A stretch of 64,000 bases of DNA from JAIOSF01 sp047159865 (GTDB taxonomy: Bacteria > Campylobacterota > Campylobacteria > Campylobacterales > Arcobacteraceae). The translations under genes and the position numbers were made by a program. The DNA is taken from NCBI RefSeq assembly GCF_047159865.1, contig NZ_AP038804.1, positions 1,674,001 to 1,738,000 of the forward strand. Reading direction: 5' to 3'. Shown here piece after piece: positions 17,934 through 27,738 of this stretch; the first letter of the stretch is position 1; every line of letters starts with the position of its first letter. The notes beneath the pieces were generated by a model, which had not been told where the DNA came from, searched no databases, and was given only the letters and a program-made list of their open reading frames with translations.

Positions 17934-18941
17934 TTATTTTACACTATTTTCTACTACACTCTTTGGCAATTTATTTAAACTTTCTGGCCATTTTTTTGTT
18001 GCATCTAATTTAATATAAGCTATACCTGGAAGTCCTGTTTTGATTTTATTAAAGTGTTTTTTTAATAATTTAGAGTCTATTCTAACTTTGATACGAAACA
18101 TAAGTTTTTCTCTTTCTGTTTGTGTTTCTATCTCTTTTGGTGTAAATTGTGCTTGAGGAGAAACAAAAGTTACAGTTGAGGGGATAGTAACATTTGGTAA
18201 GGCATCAAGTACAATTCTAGCTTCTGAACCAATATTAACTAATCCTGCTTGAGATGTCGGGAGGAATATTGTCATATATGTATTCATTAAGTCTAACACT
18301 ACCAACACTCTTCCTCCATTGGAAATAATCTCTCCATTTTGGGCTATTTTATATAAAACACGACCTTTAATAGGGGAATATAATTTACTTTCATCTATTT
18401 GTATTTGTATAGTCTCAACTTGTGCTTTAGCTGCATTGATCGCTGCATTTGCACTAACCACTTGTGCTTTAGCTGCGCTTAAAGTTGCTTTAGCAGTTTG
18501 ATAAGTTGTTTCCTCTTTTTGGAATTCCAGAAGAGATATATTTTTATTTTTATATAGAGTCATTGCTCTTTTGTAATTATTGTTAGCAAAATTTAACTCG
18601 CTTTTGCGTTGTTCAACAATGGCTAGCGAATAGTTTTTGTTTTGTTCTGCTTGTTCAAGATGTGCTTTAGCTTCTTGCAGTAAAGACTCAAGTTGTTTTG
18701 TATCTAAAGTAGCTAATAATTGATCTTTTTCTATTGTATCACCTTCTTCTACAGTTATATTCAATAGTCTCCCTGAAAGTTTTGACGAGATATCTATTTG
18801 TGTTGTTTCTAGTCTTCCATTTCCCACTGCAAACTCTTTTGGTAGTTTGGGTGTTGTTAAATAGTTATAAACAAAAAAGGCAGCTACAGCAGTACCTATA
18901 ATCAATAGAATGAGAAGTAGTTTTTTAAGATTATCTGACAT
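17934..18941 (-). CDS. HlyD family periplasmic adaptor (YhiI-like)
   Basis: A membrane fusion protein of 335 residues from the chosen start. It has an N-terminal membrane anchor (about 5-25), a split lipoyl/barrel-sandwich domain (GNGRLETTQIDISSKLSGRL and SPIKGRVLYKIAQNGEIISNGG) flanking a long alpha-helical hairpin (about 75-185, rich in Ala, Lys and Gln), and a beta-barrel domain. It would link the ABC pump to an outer membrane channel. A longer frame begins at 18989, but AAGGAAAAAA sits before the ATG at 18941 and the promoter's -10 box and operator overlap the longer version, so 18941 is the start. Confidence 0.9.
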   Translation of the reverse strand: MSDNLKKLLLILLIIGTAVAAFFVYNYLTTPKLPKEFAVGNGRLETTQIDISSKLSGRLLNITVEEGDTIEKDQLLATLDTKQLESLLQEAKAHLEQAEQNKNYSLAIVEQRKSELNFANNNYKRAMTLYKNKNISLLEFQKEETTYQTAKATLSAAKAQVVSANAAINAAKAQVETIQIQIDESKLYSPIKGRVLYKIAQNGEIISNGGRVLVVLDLMNTYMTIFLPTSQAGLVNIGSEARIVLDALPNVTIPSTVTFVSPQAQFTPKEIETQTEREKLMFRIKVRIDSKLLKKHFNKIKTGLPGIAYIKLDATKKWPESLNKLPKSVVENSVK

Positions 18942-18967
18942 TTTTTTCCTTAGTAAATATGATAATA

Positions 18968-18995
18968 AGTATAAATGACCATGAGTCATTTATAC
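18968..18995 (-). promoter_or_regulatory. Palindromic operator overlapping the -10 box of the ABC export operon
   Basis: A perfect 11-base inverted repeat, GTATAAATGAC and GTCATTTATAC separated by five bases (18969-18995), lies about 28 bases before the ATG of the hlyD-like gene. On the minus strand TATACT at 18973-18968 is a -10 candidate, so a bound repressor would block RNA polymerase. The size and symmetry suit a TetR-type dimer. No regulator gene lies next to it. Confidence 0.65.
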
Positions 18996-19064
18996 TGAAA
19001 TGGTAATATCAATTTACTGTTTAGTGGCTTAAATTGACACAAACAAGTCAAAGAAATCGAAAAG

Positions 19065-22000
19065 CTAATCGATACCTCTAGCCCCAAGATTTCCATATCT
19101 ATGATATGAATGTGAAATAGATTGTTCTATAAAATAGTTCAGAAGTTCTAATCTTCCTTCCATCATTGGTTTGTGACGAACTATAAATGTTAGAGATGAA
19201 GATGCTGCTTCAAATACAATACTAGGAACTTTTGATATATCAGAATATAAAATTCTGTTATATTTATGAATACTCTTTGCTAACTCTTGATCTGTTTGGG
19301 AAACTAAACGATCTCTTGAAGAAAATAACTCTTCTGCATCTTCTAAGAAGTTTTGTACCGTATCATTGTTTGTAATAGAAACTTTAAAATGTACTCCAGC
19401 TACTTTTGCTGCTAGTATTCGTGAAACACTTTGAAATAAAGTATCACCTGAACTCACTCTTATAAGTACATTGTTTAAAGGTAGATATCTAAAATGATTA
19501 TCTTCTCCCCTTACTTTTGCATAATCTTTTGCTTGTGAAAATTCCTCGTCATAGTTTGTGTAGTATGATTGTAATGCGATACTTAACTTTTCAAATTCTA
19601 CTGAGTCTTTTTGAGTTGATTTACACGAATCTATAAATTGTGTTAATGGTGTAGAGTATGTTTTACTTGTTTTAGGAATACCTATCTCTTTAAAATTAAC
19701 AAATTGTGTGATGTAGTTATGAATACCCACTTTTCTACCAGCTCCAATAGCAGATTTTCCCATACCACCAAATGGTTGCCGTAGAACTATTGCCCCTGTT
19801 GTACCTCTATTTACATATAAGTTTCCAGCTTTAAGATTTTCTTTCCAGTAGGATACTTCTCTTTCATCTAAAGACTCAATTCCAGATGTGAGTCCATAGC
19901 CTGTACTATTTACAATATCAACAGCATGTTCTAAGTTTTTTGCTTTCATTACAGCTAATACAGGTCCAAATAATTCATTTTTATGAATAAAATTACCTTC
20001 TTCAACTCCCCATTTTATGGCAGGTTTTAACATATACTCATTATTTTCAGCAAAACTTGGTTTCAATGCCCACTTTTCGTTGCCCTCTAGTTGTTCAATT
20101 GCTTTTTTCAAGTTTCCTGAAACAGAATTTGCAAGTGTTCCAATACGATTTTTAAAATTCCACACAGAGCCAACATTCATAGAAGATGCAGCATCAACTA
20201 AAGCTTTTCTAAAATTCACATCGTTGTAAACTTCCTCTTCAAGAACCAATAATGAAGTAGCCGAACACTTTTGACCAGAGTTCCCAAAAGCACTTTGACA
20301 TACATTTTTAACCGCTTGTTCTCGATCTGACATATTTGTTACAATAGTTGCGTCTTTTCCACCTGTTTCAGCTGTCAAAAATAGGTCAGGACGAGAATTT
20401 AACATAGAGATAGCTGTATCTTCTCCACCTGTTAAAATAACAAAATCTACATCTTTATTGGAAATCAGATGTTCCCCTGCTAATGCTCCAGGACAAGGGG
20501 TGAATTGAAGAATATTTTTAGAAATTCCTGCATCCCAAAAACATTTACACAACTCATACGCAGTCAAAGCAGCAACTGAAGCAGGCTTTATAATCACCGT
20601 ATTTCCTGCAGCTAAAACAGCCGCAATACCACCAAGAGCAATAGCAACAGGAAAATTCCAAGGAGGTACAACAACTCCTACACCTTTCCCTGTAAAAGAT
20701 AAGTTCTCATATCTCTCAAAATACTCTGCAGAATATGGATAAAACTCTAAAAAGTCAACAGCTTCAGAAACTTCAACATCTGTTTCTGTAAATACTTTTC
20801 CAACTTCAGCAGCTGCGATACCTATAAGATTACCTCTTCTTTTTCTAACATTTATGGCTACTTGTTTTAAGTATTTGTGTCTTTGTTGATGCGTTAACTC
20901 TCTCCAACCATCAGTATCAGCTTTGGCAACTTCAACTGCTTTTTGTAAGTCATGGGCTGTTGCATTTGCAAACTTTCCTGCAAGTACTTTCTCTTTGAGT
21001 TGTGACTTATCAATGGCTTTTACTATGTTTCTATCTTCTACTAAATCAACACCACCTACAACCACGGGTACAATTTTGTGTTGTGTGTTAGTTGTAAATT
21101 TCCATTTTGAGATGATATCTCTTGCCCAGATATGATTCTTTGGTAAGATAAAATCTGTATCAGCTTCTGCATGATACTTTTTCGTATCGTAAGAAGAGTT
21201 AGAAAAATCATCCCAATTTTCAGAAGTTCTATCTTGTGTTCTTTTTTTACCAACAAAAGATGTTTTTAAAGCTTCAAAAGATTTGATAAATAGCTCTTCT
21301 TGCATTTTCCAGTTTTTTGAATCAACAGTCAATCCAAAAGAATATCGAATAAAATTATTTGGACCAGTATTTTCATCAAGTCGTCTTACTAAGTATGCAA
21401 TTGCATTGGTAAATTGTTCTTTTGCTGCTGTTGGTGCGTATAAAATAACATCTTTTGAAATCTCTTTGATTGCTAATCTTGCTGATTCACTCATCCCCTC
21501 TAACATCTCTAAAGTATGATATTGACTTACATTATTAGTTTTTGCTAATTGTGTTGCGTAGGCTAGTTCAAAGAGATTATGTGAAGCTGTTCCTATATGC
21601 ATAGAGGGTGCATTTTGTGGGTTTAGCGCATAATTTACCATTCTTTTGTAGTTTGCATCTGTGTCAAGTTTGTCTGTATATGTTACCATCTCCCAATGTT
21701 TTTGACTAGATTCTGTTTCTTCCATCTCCATATTTGCACCTTTTACAAGCCGAAACTTTATTGGTGCTCCACCTGAAGCTACTCTTTTTTTAGCCCAAGC
21801 AGATAAATCTTTTTGAACATCAAATGAATCTGGTAAATATGCTTGTAGTACAATTCCTGCGTAAAAGTTTTTGAATTGCGGTTGGTTAAGAGTTCTTTTA
21901 AAGACTTCAACGGTGATATCAAGATCTCTATACTCTTCCATATCAAGATTGATAAACTTGTTTGTTTTTGTGCCATCATCTTTTATGTAAGAATATTTTT

Positions 22001-22616
22001 GTGCTTGGGTATAAATAAGGGTGAGCTTATCAACTAAGATATTTACAGTATTCTCAAAATCAAGTGCAGATATTTGTGAAAAGATAGTTGATATTTTAAT
22101 AGAAAGATAGTCAATATTTGGATTTGCTAAAGCATCTAAATATTTTTGTACCCGTTCATTTGCTTCCTCTTCTCCTAAAACAACTTCTCCTATTAAATTA
22201 AGATTTACTCTAGTCCCTTCCTCTTTTCTTTTTTCAAGGTGCTTATTAAAAGGTTGTGTCTCACCTTTGATAACTACTGTTTTTGTGTCTTCTCTAATTT
22301 GTCTTACAAAAAGAGGGATGGATAAATCAGGAAGGAGTGTTCCAAAATTTTTAAATAGCCACAATAAAGATTTATCTTTAGCTGTAAAAAAGTGAGCCAT
22401 TTTATGTTTTTCGAGTAAAAATATCACTTGATCTGCTACTCTGTCATTTGATTTGGATCGAAAACATTGATCCATGAGTTCTATTAACAGTGCTTTGTCT
22501 TTTGGGTGTTCGAGCATTGTGTTCATTTTTACATAAAACTCTCTATCAAAATCACTTACAAGTTCTGTTGCTCTATTTTGCCATTGTTTTGCTAATTTTA
22601 TTGATGAATCTATCAA
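19065..22616 (-). CDS. putA: Bifunctional proline dehydrogenase / L-glutamate gamma-semialdehyde dehydrogenase
   Basis: A 1183-residue PutA that oxidises proline to glutamate in two steps, at the inner membrane. The FAD-binding proline dehydrogenase domain covers about residues 90-460 (MEMEETESSQKHWEMV; SMHIGTASHNLFELAYA). The aldehyde dehydrogenase domain covers about 540-1010, with PWNFPVAIALGGIAAVLAAG, ETGGKDATIV and catalytic Cys in GNSGQKCSATS. A further C-terminal region of about 170 residues suggests the longer PutA type. No N-terminal ribbon-helix-helix is seen, so it should not repress its own gene. It is apparently monocistronic. Confidence 0.97.
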   Translation of the reverse strand: MIDSSIKLAKQWQNRATELVSDFDREFYVKMNTMLEHPKDKALLIELMDQCFRSKSNDRVADQVIFLLEKHKMAHFFTAKDKSLLWLFKNFGTLLPDLSIPLFVRQIREDTKTVVIKGETQPFNKHLEKRKEEGTRVNLNLIGEVVLGEEEANERVQKYLDALANPNIDYLSIKISTIFSQISALDFENTVNILVDKLTLIYTQAQKYSYIKDDGTKTNKFINLDMEEYRDLDITVEVFKRTLNQPQFKNFYAGIVLQAYLPDSFDVQKDLSAWAKKRVASGGAPIKFRLVKGANMEMEETESSQKHWEMVTYTDKLDTDANYKRMVNYALNPQNAPSMHIGTASHNLFELAYATQLAKTNNVSQYHTLEMLEGMSESARLAIKEISKDVILYAPTAAKEQFTNAIAYLVRRLDENTGPNNFIRYSFGLTVDSKNWKMQEELFIKSFEALKTSFVGKKRTQDRTSENWDDFSNSSYDTKKYHAEADTDFILPKNHIWARDIISKWKFTTNTQHKIVPVVVGGVDLVEDRNIVKAIDKSQLKEKVLAGKFANATAHDLQKAVEVAKADTDGWRELTHQQRHKYLKQVAINVRKRRGNLIGIAAAEVGKVFTETDVEVSEAVDFLEFYPYSAEYFERYENLSFTGKGVGVVVPPWNFPVAIALGGIAAVLAAGNTVIIKPASVAALTAYELCKCFWDAGISKNILQFTPCPGALAGEHLISNKDVDFVILTGGEDTAISMLNSRPDLFLTAETGGKDATIVTNMSDREQAVKNVCQSAFGNSGQKCSATSLLVLEEEVYNDVNFRKALVDAASSMNVGSVWNFKNRIGTLANSVSGNLKKAIEQLEGNEKWALKPSFAENNEYMLKPAIKWGVEEGNFIHKNELFGPVLAVMKAKNLEHAVDIVNSTGYGLTSGIESLDEREVSYWKENLKAGNLYVNRGTTGAIVLRQPFGGMGKSAIGAGRKVGIHNYITQFVNFKEIGIPKTSKTYSTPLTQFIDSCKSTQKDSVEFEKLSIALQSYYTNYDEEFSQAKDYAKVRGEDNHFRYLPLNNVLIRVSSGDTLFQSVSRILAAKVAGVHFKVSITNNDTVQNFLEDAEELFSSRDRLVSQTDQELAKSIHKYNRILYSDISKVPSIVFEAASSSLTFIVRHKPMMEGRLELLNYFIEQSISHSYHRYGNLGARGID

Positions 22617-22714
22617 TTTTTTCTCCTTCGTGATTTGTATTGTTTCACTTTAACGGAGTTTACCTTAGGAAGTATTGATGTTTAATATATCTTAAAAGGA
22701 AAAAGCTTACTGTT

Positions 22715-24103
22715 TTATTCCTCATCATTTATTTTAGCGTTAGTTGATTTAGATGTTTTAAGTTTTATAGATTCGTTTGCATGGTATTTTTCAAGTAGTT
22801 TAATCGACAATTCACCTCTATTTTTTGCTACATCTTTATAGTTTGTTTGGTAAGATATGAGACCAATGATTCCTGTTTTGAGAGTGTTTAAATTAAAATT
22901 TATGGTGTATTGTATATTTAATGTTGAAAATATTTCACTTGTTACTTGCTCTATGCTTTTAAAGTCACTATTTACATTAAATTCAAACTCAATCAAATCA
23001 TTGATAGTTCCATTTTTCTTTAAAGAATAATTGTAAAAAACTTTTGTAAAAATATAGCTATTTGGTATATAAATAGTTCTCCCTACTGTTTTAACCTCTT
23101 TTATATTTGTATAATCCTCAACTTCGTTCAATTTAATTTTTATCAGTGAAATATCTACTATATCACCAATAGTGTGTTTTGTTTCAAATTGTACCATCAC
23201 TCTATCCCCAACTTTTATCAGACTTGTAAAAAAAATATAGATAGCACCTGCAATGTTGAGTAACACTTCCCTCATAGCAATAGTAAGAGCAGCAGCCACA
23301 ACACTTAAAAAAGTAATAATATAAATTAAATCATCAATATATCGTATAAAAATAAATAAAATAATGAAAAATATAAAAAGTAGAGATAAAAGTTTTTTAT
23401 AATTTTTTTGCTCTTGATGATTTTCTTTATTATGAGTAAAGTGAAAAATCAACAATGAGAGTATTTTATAAAGTGTATAGGAGATAATTATAATAACTAT
23501 AGTCATAATATGTTTTGTTAGTATCTCATCTTGATACTCTTGATATTTCTTTTCTAGGTCATCTCTTGCATCCAAAAGATTTTGATAAGTTTTTTCAATG
23601 TTTTCAACATATTCATTGAAATACTCTAAATCATCTTTAATAGATGCTATTTTTAGAGTGTTATTTGTTTCTTTTATCTGTAGATTATATGTATTTTGAA
23701 AACTAGAACGAGCTAGATAAAAATTATTTTTTAAAACAATATATTTTTGAATTAGCTTATCAAGATTATTTTGAGAACTGCGTACTATAAAATCTTTTAA
23801 TGATATATTTGGTACTTCATATTTGTACTGCCGCAAAATATTATCGAGATTATTATTCTCATAGAGTTTTAGCTTAGATTTGTAGATTGATATTTTTTTA
23901 TTTAATTCACCTACTAATAATAAGTTCTTTTCATTTTTTTGTATTTTATTTTCTGCTTTAGCTATATTATTTACAATGATATTATAGTTTTTATAATTTT
24001 GATATGTTTTTAACCAAATATTTTGAGTTGTGTTTTGATTTACTTGTGCGTTTATAGTACAGATAAAACAAACGGTCATCAAAAAAAAGAGAAATTTTTT
24101 CAA
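22715..24103 (-). CDS. MscS family mechanosensitive ion channel
   Basis: A 462-residue protein with a cleavable signal peptide (1-19), a periplasmic coiled-coil region (about 25-195), several membrane helices (about 200-330) and an MscS core. The pore-lining and beta-domain segments include AAALTIAMREVLLNIAGAIY and IKVGDRVMVQFETKHTIGDIVDISLIK (its two halves), then IPNSYIFTKVFYNYS. Its ATG overlaps the stop of the upstream peptidase gene (ATGA), so it is the last gene of the RimK-containing operon. It would release solutes upon membrane tension. The link to the protein-modifying genes is unexplained. Confidence 0.88.
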   Translation of the reverse strand: MKKFLFFLMTVCFICTINAQVNQNTTQNIWLKTYQNYKNYNIIVNNIAKAENKIQKNEKNLLLVGELNKKISIYKSKLKLYENNNLDNILRQYKYEVPNISLKDFIVRSSQNNLDKLIQKYIVLKNNFYLARSSFQNTYNLQIKETNNTLKIASIKDDLEYFNEYVENIEKTYQNLLDARDDLEKKYQEYQDEILTKHIMTIVIIIISYTLYKILSLLIFHFTHNKENHQEQKNYKKLLSLLFIFFIILFIFIRYIDDLIYIITFLSVVAAALTIAMREVLLNIAGAIYIFFTSLIKVGDRVMVQFETKHTIGDIVDISLIKIKLNEVEDYTNIKEVKTVGRTIYIPNSYIFTKVFYNYSLKKNGTINDLIEFEFNVNSDFKSIEQVTSEIFSTLNIQYTINFNLNTLKTGIIGLISYQTNYKDVAKNRGELSIKLLEKYHANESIKLKTSKSTNAKINDEE

Positions 24104-25146
24104 TGAAAAGCCTTGTCTGTATTATACAATGCTTGCAATATTTCTAAAATACTCTGTATAGACCTTTTTGTGGTAGTTTCTTGTGCTGTATGGTATCCTA
24201 TTGTTGGGAGCTGTAGTGTTGTTCCTTGAATAGAACCTTTTGTAGCATGAATAATTTTTCCTAATTCAGTTACACCTAAAGAACCTTTTGTACCAGTTTG
24301 CTTCATGATGTTTTTTAAATAAGAATCTTTGAAATGATAGTTGATATTATTTTCTATACAAATACTTTTAATTTTATTTTTTAGAGGCGATCTAAATACA
24401 CCATTTTCATCTCGGTTTCTTAGTACTATATCTAAACGATTTATATCTTCTACTACTTTGTATGGGCTAGTATCTAAAACAAGTAGTTCATTTGTCACTA
24501 TGTCAAAGCGTCGAAAATATTCAAGTAAAAATCGCCAACTTTTTCCAGCTTCTTCAGATGCTGTAAAAAATGCAGTTCCTTGATACCCTAAATGATACAT
24601 ATATATTATAATTGCAACTGATATTACATTGTCAAGTTGTGCAGATACCAACTCATCTTCTATTGTTAATTTATCAACAAAAGCAATAGGAGTACCAGGA
24701 AATAGATGTGAAAATCCATCTACTTTAAAGATGATATTGTTTCTTCTTTCACATAAAAAAGCATTTTGTATAACTCCCAATCCCAAATAACTCCCAGACC
24801 AAGGTTCATAAGCTTGTACTTTTTCATTAACAAATCTATCTGTAAAATTTTTTAATAGACTTTCACTATTTGAATTTCCATTTAAATCTGCTTGATTTTT
24901 TGCAATATATGCTGCATATTGAAATTCGTTATCTCCTGTACAAATTAAACCATGTCTATCAGCATGTGCAGAGATATAGCCACTTGTTGGGTTTTCACCT
25001 TTTACAACTAAAACACCATCATAATACTCTACATGCAATTCTAGTTCTTCAAGTTCTCTTTTAACTGACATAAAAAAAGGATGTTCCGCCCCAACAACAC
25101 TTGGAATTCGAATGAGCTGTTTTAAAATATCGTAAAATTTTTCCAT
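24100..25146 (-). CDS. M42/M20-like zinc metallopeptidase
   Basis: A 348-residue cytoplasmic aminopeptidase-like protein. Metal-binding motifs of the M42/M28/M20 fold are all visible: ISAHADRHGL (His, Asp), SAQLDNVIS (bridging Asp), TASEEAGKSW (catalytic Glu pair), LVLDTSPY (Asp) and a C-terminal GYHTAQETTT (His). It is fourth in a tight operon after a retropepsin-like protease, a RimK ligase and an AstE-like deacylase. The stop of the AstE gene and this ATG share a base. It could trim peptides or the poly-glutamate-like tails made by the ligase (inference). Confidence 0.8.
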   Translation of the reverse strand: MEKFYDILKQLIRIPSVVGAEHPFFMSVKRELEELELHVEYYDGVLVVKGENPTSGYISAHADRHGLICTGDNEFQYAAYIAKNQADLNGNSNSESLLKNFTDRFVNEKVQAYEPWSGSYLGLGVIQNAFLCERRNNIIFKVDGFSHLFPGTPIAFVDKLTIEDELVSAQLDNVISVAIIIYMYHLGYQGTAFFTASEEAGKSWRFLLEYFRRFDIVTNELLVLDTSPYKVVEDINRLDIVLRNRDENGVFRSPLKNKIKSICIENNINYHFKDSYLKNIMKQTGTKGSLGVTELGKIIHATKGSIQGTTLQLPTIGYHTAQETTTKRSIQSILEILQALYNTDKAFH

Positions 25147-26195
25147 TATTCTATTATCTCTTCTGTATTGAGTTCATGAAATTCACTTTGTTCTATTAAC
25201 TCTTCATTAAAATATTCAATTTTATCTTCTGCTATATTAAGGTTTTTGAAATTTGCAATATGGAAAACAGCATCACCTTCTTGAACAAGAGGAATCTCTG
25301 ATTTACCTATTATGATACCATCAAAAGGAGAAAGAATTTCATAACTATCATCACCTAATGGTTCATCAATGTAAGCAATAATTTCATTCTCTTTCACAGT
25401 ATCTCCTAAAGCTTTGATTGTTCGAAGCATACCACTTTCAATAGATCGAATCCACTTACTACTTTTCGTAATGATAGGGACTTTTGGACTCTTTTTTCTT
25501 ATTACTTTAGGAAGCATCTCATTTGCTCGTAAAACATTTACTAAACCATTTACCCCAATACGAATACTACTTTCATCGAACCTCAAAGCTTCTCCCGCTT
25601 CGTACAATAAAATAGGTACACCTTTTTCTTGTGCTATTCCTCGTAAAGAACCATCTCTCAATGCAGAATGCAAAACAACAGGAGCTCCAAAAGCTTTTGC
25701 TAAACGAAAAGTATAGTCATTTTCTATATTTGTTCTTACTTGTGGAAGATTTGACTTATGAATTGATGCTGTATGTAAATCAATTCCTAAGTCACATTTT
25801 GAAACAATCTCATCAAAAAATATTTTAGCAACACGACCAGCTAAACTCCCTTTGCTACTCCCTGGAAATGATCTATTTAAATCTCTTCTATCAGGTAAAT
25901 AGCGTGAAAGGTTCATCATCCCATAAACATTTACAACTGGAACTAATACTAATGTTCCACTTAATTTTTTAAGTATATTTAGCTTACGAAATCTTCTAAT
26001 AATCTCTATCCCATTTAACTCATCACCATGAATAGCAGCACTTACAAATACAGTAGGACCATCTTTCTTTCCTCGAATCACCCTTACAGGTAATTGCGTT
26101 GGTGTATTGTAGAGTTTAGGTAACTCAATATTTACAGTTACATTCATCCCTCTAGGAATTTCCACTCCACCAAATATAAATGTTTTAGTAGGCAT
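25146..26195 (-). CDS. Succinylglutamate desuccinylase/aspartoacylase (AstE/AspA) family protein
   Basis: A 349-residue zinc carboxypeptidase-fold deacylase. Zinc ligands lie in AIHGDELNG (H-x-x-E) and DLHTAS; the catalytic Glu is in LLYEAGEALRFDE. The C-terminal 100 residues form a barrel-sandwich (biotinyl-like) segment with LSPFDGIIIGKSEIPLVQEG, common in RimK-associated members. These are not the AstE of arginine catabolism, since no ast genes are nearby. It overlaps the following peptidase gene by one base and lies two bases after rimK. Confidence 0.88.
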   Translation of the reverse strand: MPTKTFIFGGVEIPRGMNVTVNIELPKLYNTPTQLPVRVIRGKKDGPTVFVSAAIHGDELNGIEIIRRFRKLNILKKLSGTLVLVPVVNVYGMMNLSRYLPDRRDLNRSFPGSSKGSLAGRVAKIFFDEIVSKCDLGIDLHTASIHKSNLPQVRTNIENDYTFRLAKAFGAPVVLHSALRDGSLRGIAQEKGVPILLYEAGEALRFDESSIRIGVNGLVNVLRANEMLPKVIRKKSPKVPIITKSSKWIRSIESGMLRTIKALGDTVKENEIIAYIDEPLGDDSYEILSPFDGIIIGKSEIPLVQEGDAVFHIANFKNLNIAEDKIEYFNEELIEQSEFHELNTEEIIE

Positions 26196-26197
26196 AA

Positions 26198-27118
26198 CTA
26201 TGCTCCTATATTATCTCTTTTGATTTTTCGTTTTTTTGTAGGATTGTCTGGTGAATCTGGAGTTACATTTTTTTCAATATAATCCATAATTTTCCCTGCA
26301 ATATCAATATTTGTTGATTTTTCTATCCCTTCTAATCCTGGACTAGAGTTAACTTCCATAACCAATGGTCCTCGTGATGATGGAATCATATCAACCCCAC
26401 AAACACCAAGCCCCATAGCTTTAGCAGCAGCAAGAGCAGTACTTTTCTCTTTTCGTGTCAGTTTATGTGCAGTTGCACTTCCACCTTGATGTAAGTTTGA
26501 TCTAAAATCACCCTCTGCACCTTGTCGTTTCATAGCACCAACAACTAAAGCTCGTATGTCAGCCCCACCAGCTTCTTCTATAAACTCTTGAACAAGTAAA
26601 TTTACATCCATTCCATAAAATGCATCTAGTACTGATTTTGCAGCTTTTTCACTATCTACTAAAACTACACCAACACCTTGAGTTCCTTCAAGAATTTTAA
26701 GAACCAATGGTGCTCCACCACTTAATTCAATAACATCTTTAGCACTTGATTTATTTGAAGCAAAAACTGTTTTAGGCATATCAACATCAGCTTTTGACAT
26801 CACTTGTAAACTTCGTAGTTTATCTCTACTTCTTTGTATAGCTAAGTTTCCAGATACACTAAATACATCCATCATCTCAAAGTGTCTTACCATTGCTGTA
26901 CCATAAAATGTTCTACTTGCTCCAATTCTAGGAATAATAGCATCAGGTGTAGGGAGTTCTTTTCCTTGATAATTTATTTTAAGTTCACCTTTCATAATCT
27001 CAATTGAACATTTTAAATAATCAATTATTTTAATATTCCATCCTTTTGATTCTCCAGCTTCAACTAATCTTTTTGTTGAATACAAATTTGGGTTTCTTGA
27101 TAATATATAAACTGTCAT
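26198..27118 (-). CDS. rimK: RimK family alpha-L-glutamate ligase
   Basis: An ATP-grasp ligase of 306 residues. The N-terminal half has LSRNPNLYSTKRLVEAGESKG; the ATP-grasp core has PLVLKILEGTQGVGVVLVDS, LVQEFIEEAGGADIRALVVG and the Mg-binding VMEVNSSPGLEGIE. E. coli RimK adds glutamates to the C-terminus of ribosomal protein S6 and makes poly-glutamate. A short C-terminal tail (KKRKIKRDN) is basic. It follows the retropepsin-like protease gene by one base and precedes the AstE-like gene by two, a known gene neighbourhood for this family. Confidence 0.93.
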   Translation of the reverse strand: MTVYILSRNPNLYSTKRLVEAGESKGWNIKIIDYLKCSIEIMKGELKINYQGKELPTPDAIIPRIGASRTFYGTAMVRHFEMMDVFSVSGNLAIQRSRDKLRSLQVMSKADVDMPKTVFASNKSSAKDVIELSGGAPLVLKILEGTQGVGVVLVDSEKAAKSVLDAFYGMDVNLLVQEFIEEAGGADIRALVVGAMKRQGAEGDFRSNLHQGGSATAHKLTRKEKSTALAAAKAMGLGVCGVDMIPSSRGPLVMEVNSSPGLEGIEKSTNIDIAGKIMDYIEKNVTPDSPDNPTKKRKIKRDNIGA

Positions 27119-27119
27119 T

Positions 27120-27563
27120 TTATTTTCCTTCTTCTTTTATGTTTTTACTTAAATATTCCTCTTCTACATCTACTAAGAACTTACCACTTAAAAATCTTCT
27201 CCCTATTAACATTGGAAATTTCATATCGGCTCGATTTGTCAAAGATATCACACTTTTGTAGTTTTTACCAAAAAAGTTTACACTCACCTTGATAGATGGG
27301 CGTTTTTGGATATGTCCATTGGAACTTTTAACAGTTTTTATTTTGTATATTGGAAATGTCATTCTTTTTCCATGATAAGATTCATGAACTTCATCTAAAA
27401 GTGTAAAGCTAACTGTATTTTCTTTTTCGTTTACTATAATTTGATCACAGTGTAAAGCACTAGAGTCAGCTCCTGTATCTACTTTTGCATCTAAGTTAAA
27501 TAGGTCTAAATCTATTATAGAAATAGTTTCTTTTCGACCTACGATTTTTTTCTCTTTTATCAC
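27120..27563 (-). CDS. RimB-like retropepsin-type aspartic protease (ATP-dependent zinc protease family)
   Basis: A 147-residue single-domain protein with the retropepsin active-site signature KVDTGADSSALH at about residues 28-39; this family (older name: ATP-dependent zinc protease) is usually encoded beside rimK. The C-terminal GRRFLSGKFLVDVEEEYL completes the family pattern. It is first in the five-gene operon, divergent from the two-component system at 27.7 kb. By analogy with Pseudomonas RimB it could process RimK-modified proteins (family knowledge; the substrate here is unknown). Confidence 0.88.
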   Translation of the reverse strand: MIKEKKIVGRKETISIIDLDLFNLDAKVDTGADSSALHCDQIIVNEKENTVSFTLLDEVHESYHGKRMTFPIYKIKTVKSSNGHIQKRPSIKVSVNFFGKNYKSVISLTNRADMKFPMLIGRRFLSGKFLVDVEEEYLSKNIKEEGK

Positions 27564-27697
27564 AATTTTACCCTTAATATTAAAGTTAAATAAATCGTTT
27601 ATTTTTATTTATATTAAAATTATAAACTAAAAAAATCATTTTTAAGCTAAAAGATTTCTGAAGTTGTTTTTTAATATTATATCCTAGTAATGTAGTA

Positions 27698-27703
27698 TAT
27701 AAT
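27698..27703 (+). promoter_or_regulatory. -10 box for the envelope-stress operon
   Basis: TATAAT at 27698-27703 lies about 36 bases before the TTG start of the response regulator. A longer reading of the gene would begin inside this box, which argues for the downstream start. Confidence 0.5.
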
Positions 27704-27738
27704 TGCTGCTTAAATTTAGTAACAAAAGAAGGATAAAT

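Noticed and set aside
27703..27738. N-terminal extension of the response regulator
   Set aside because: Its start would be inside the TATAAT box, and the family begins at KLLIVEDD; TTG at 27739 has a ribosome site.
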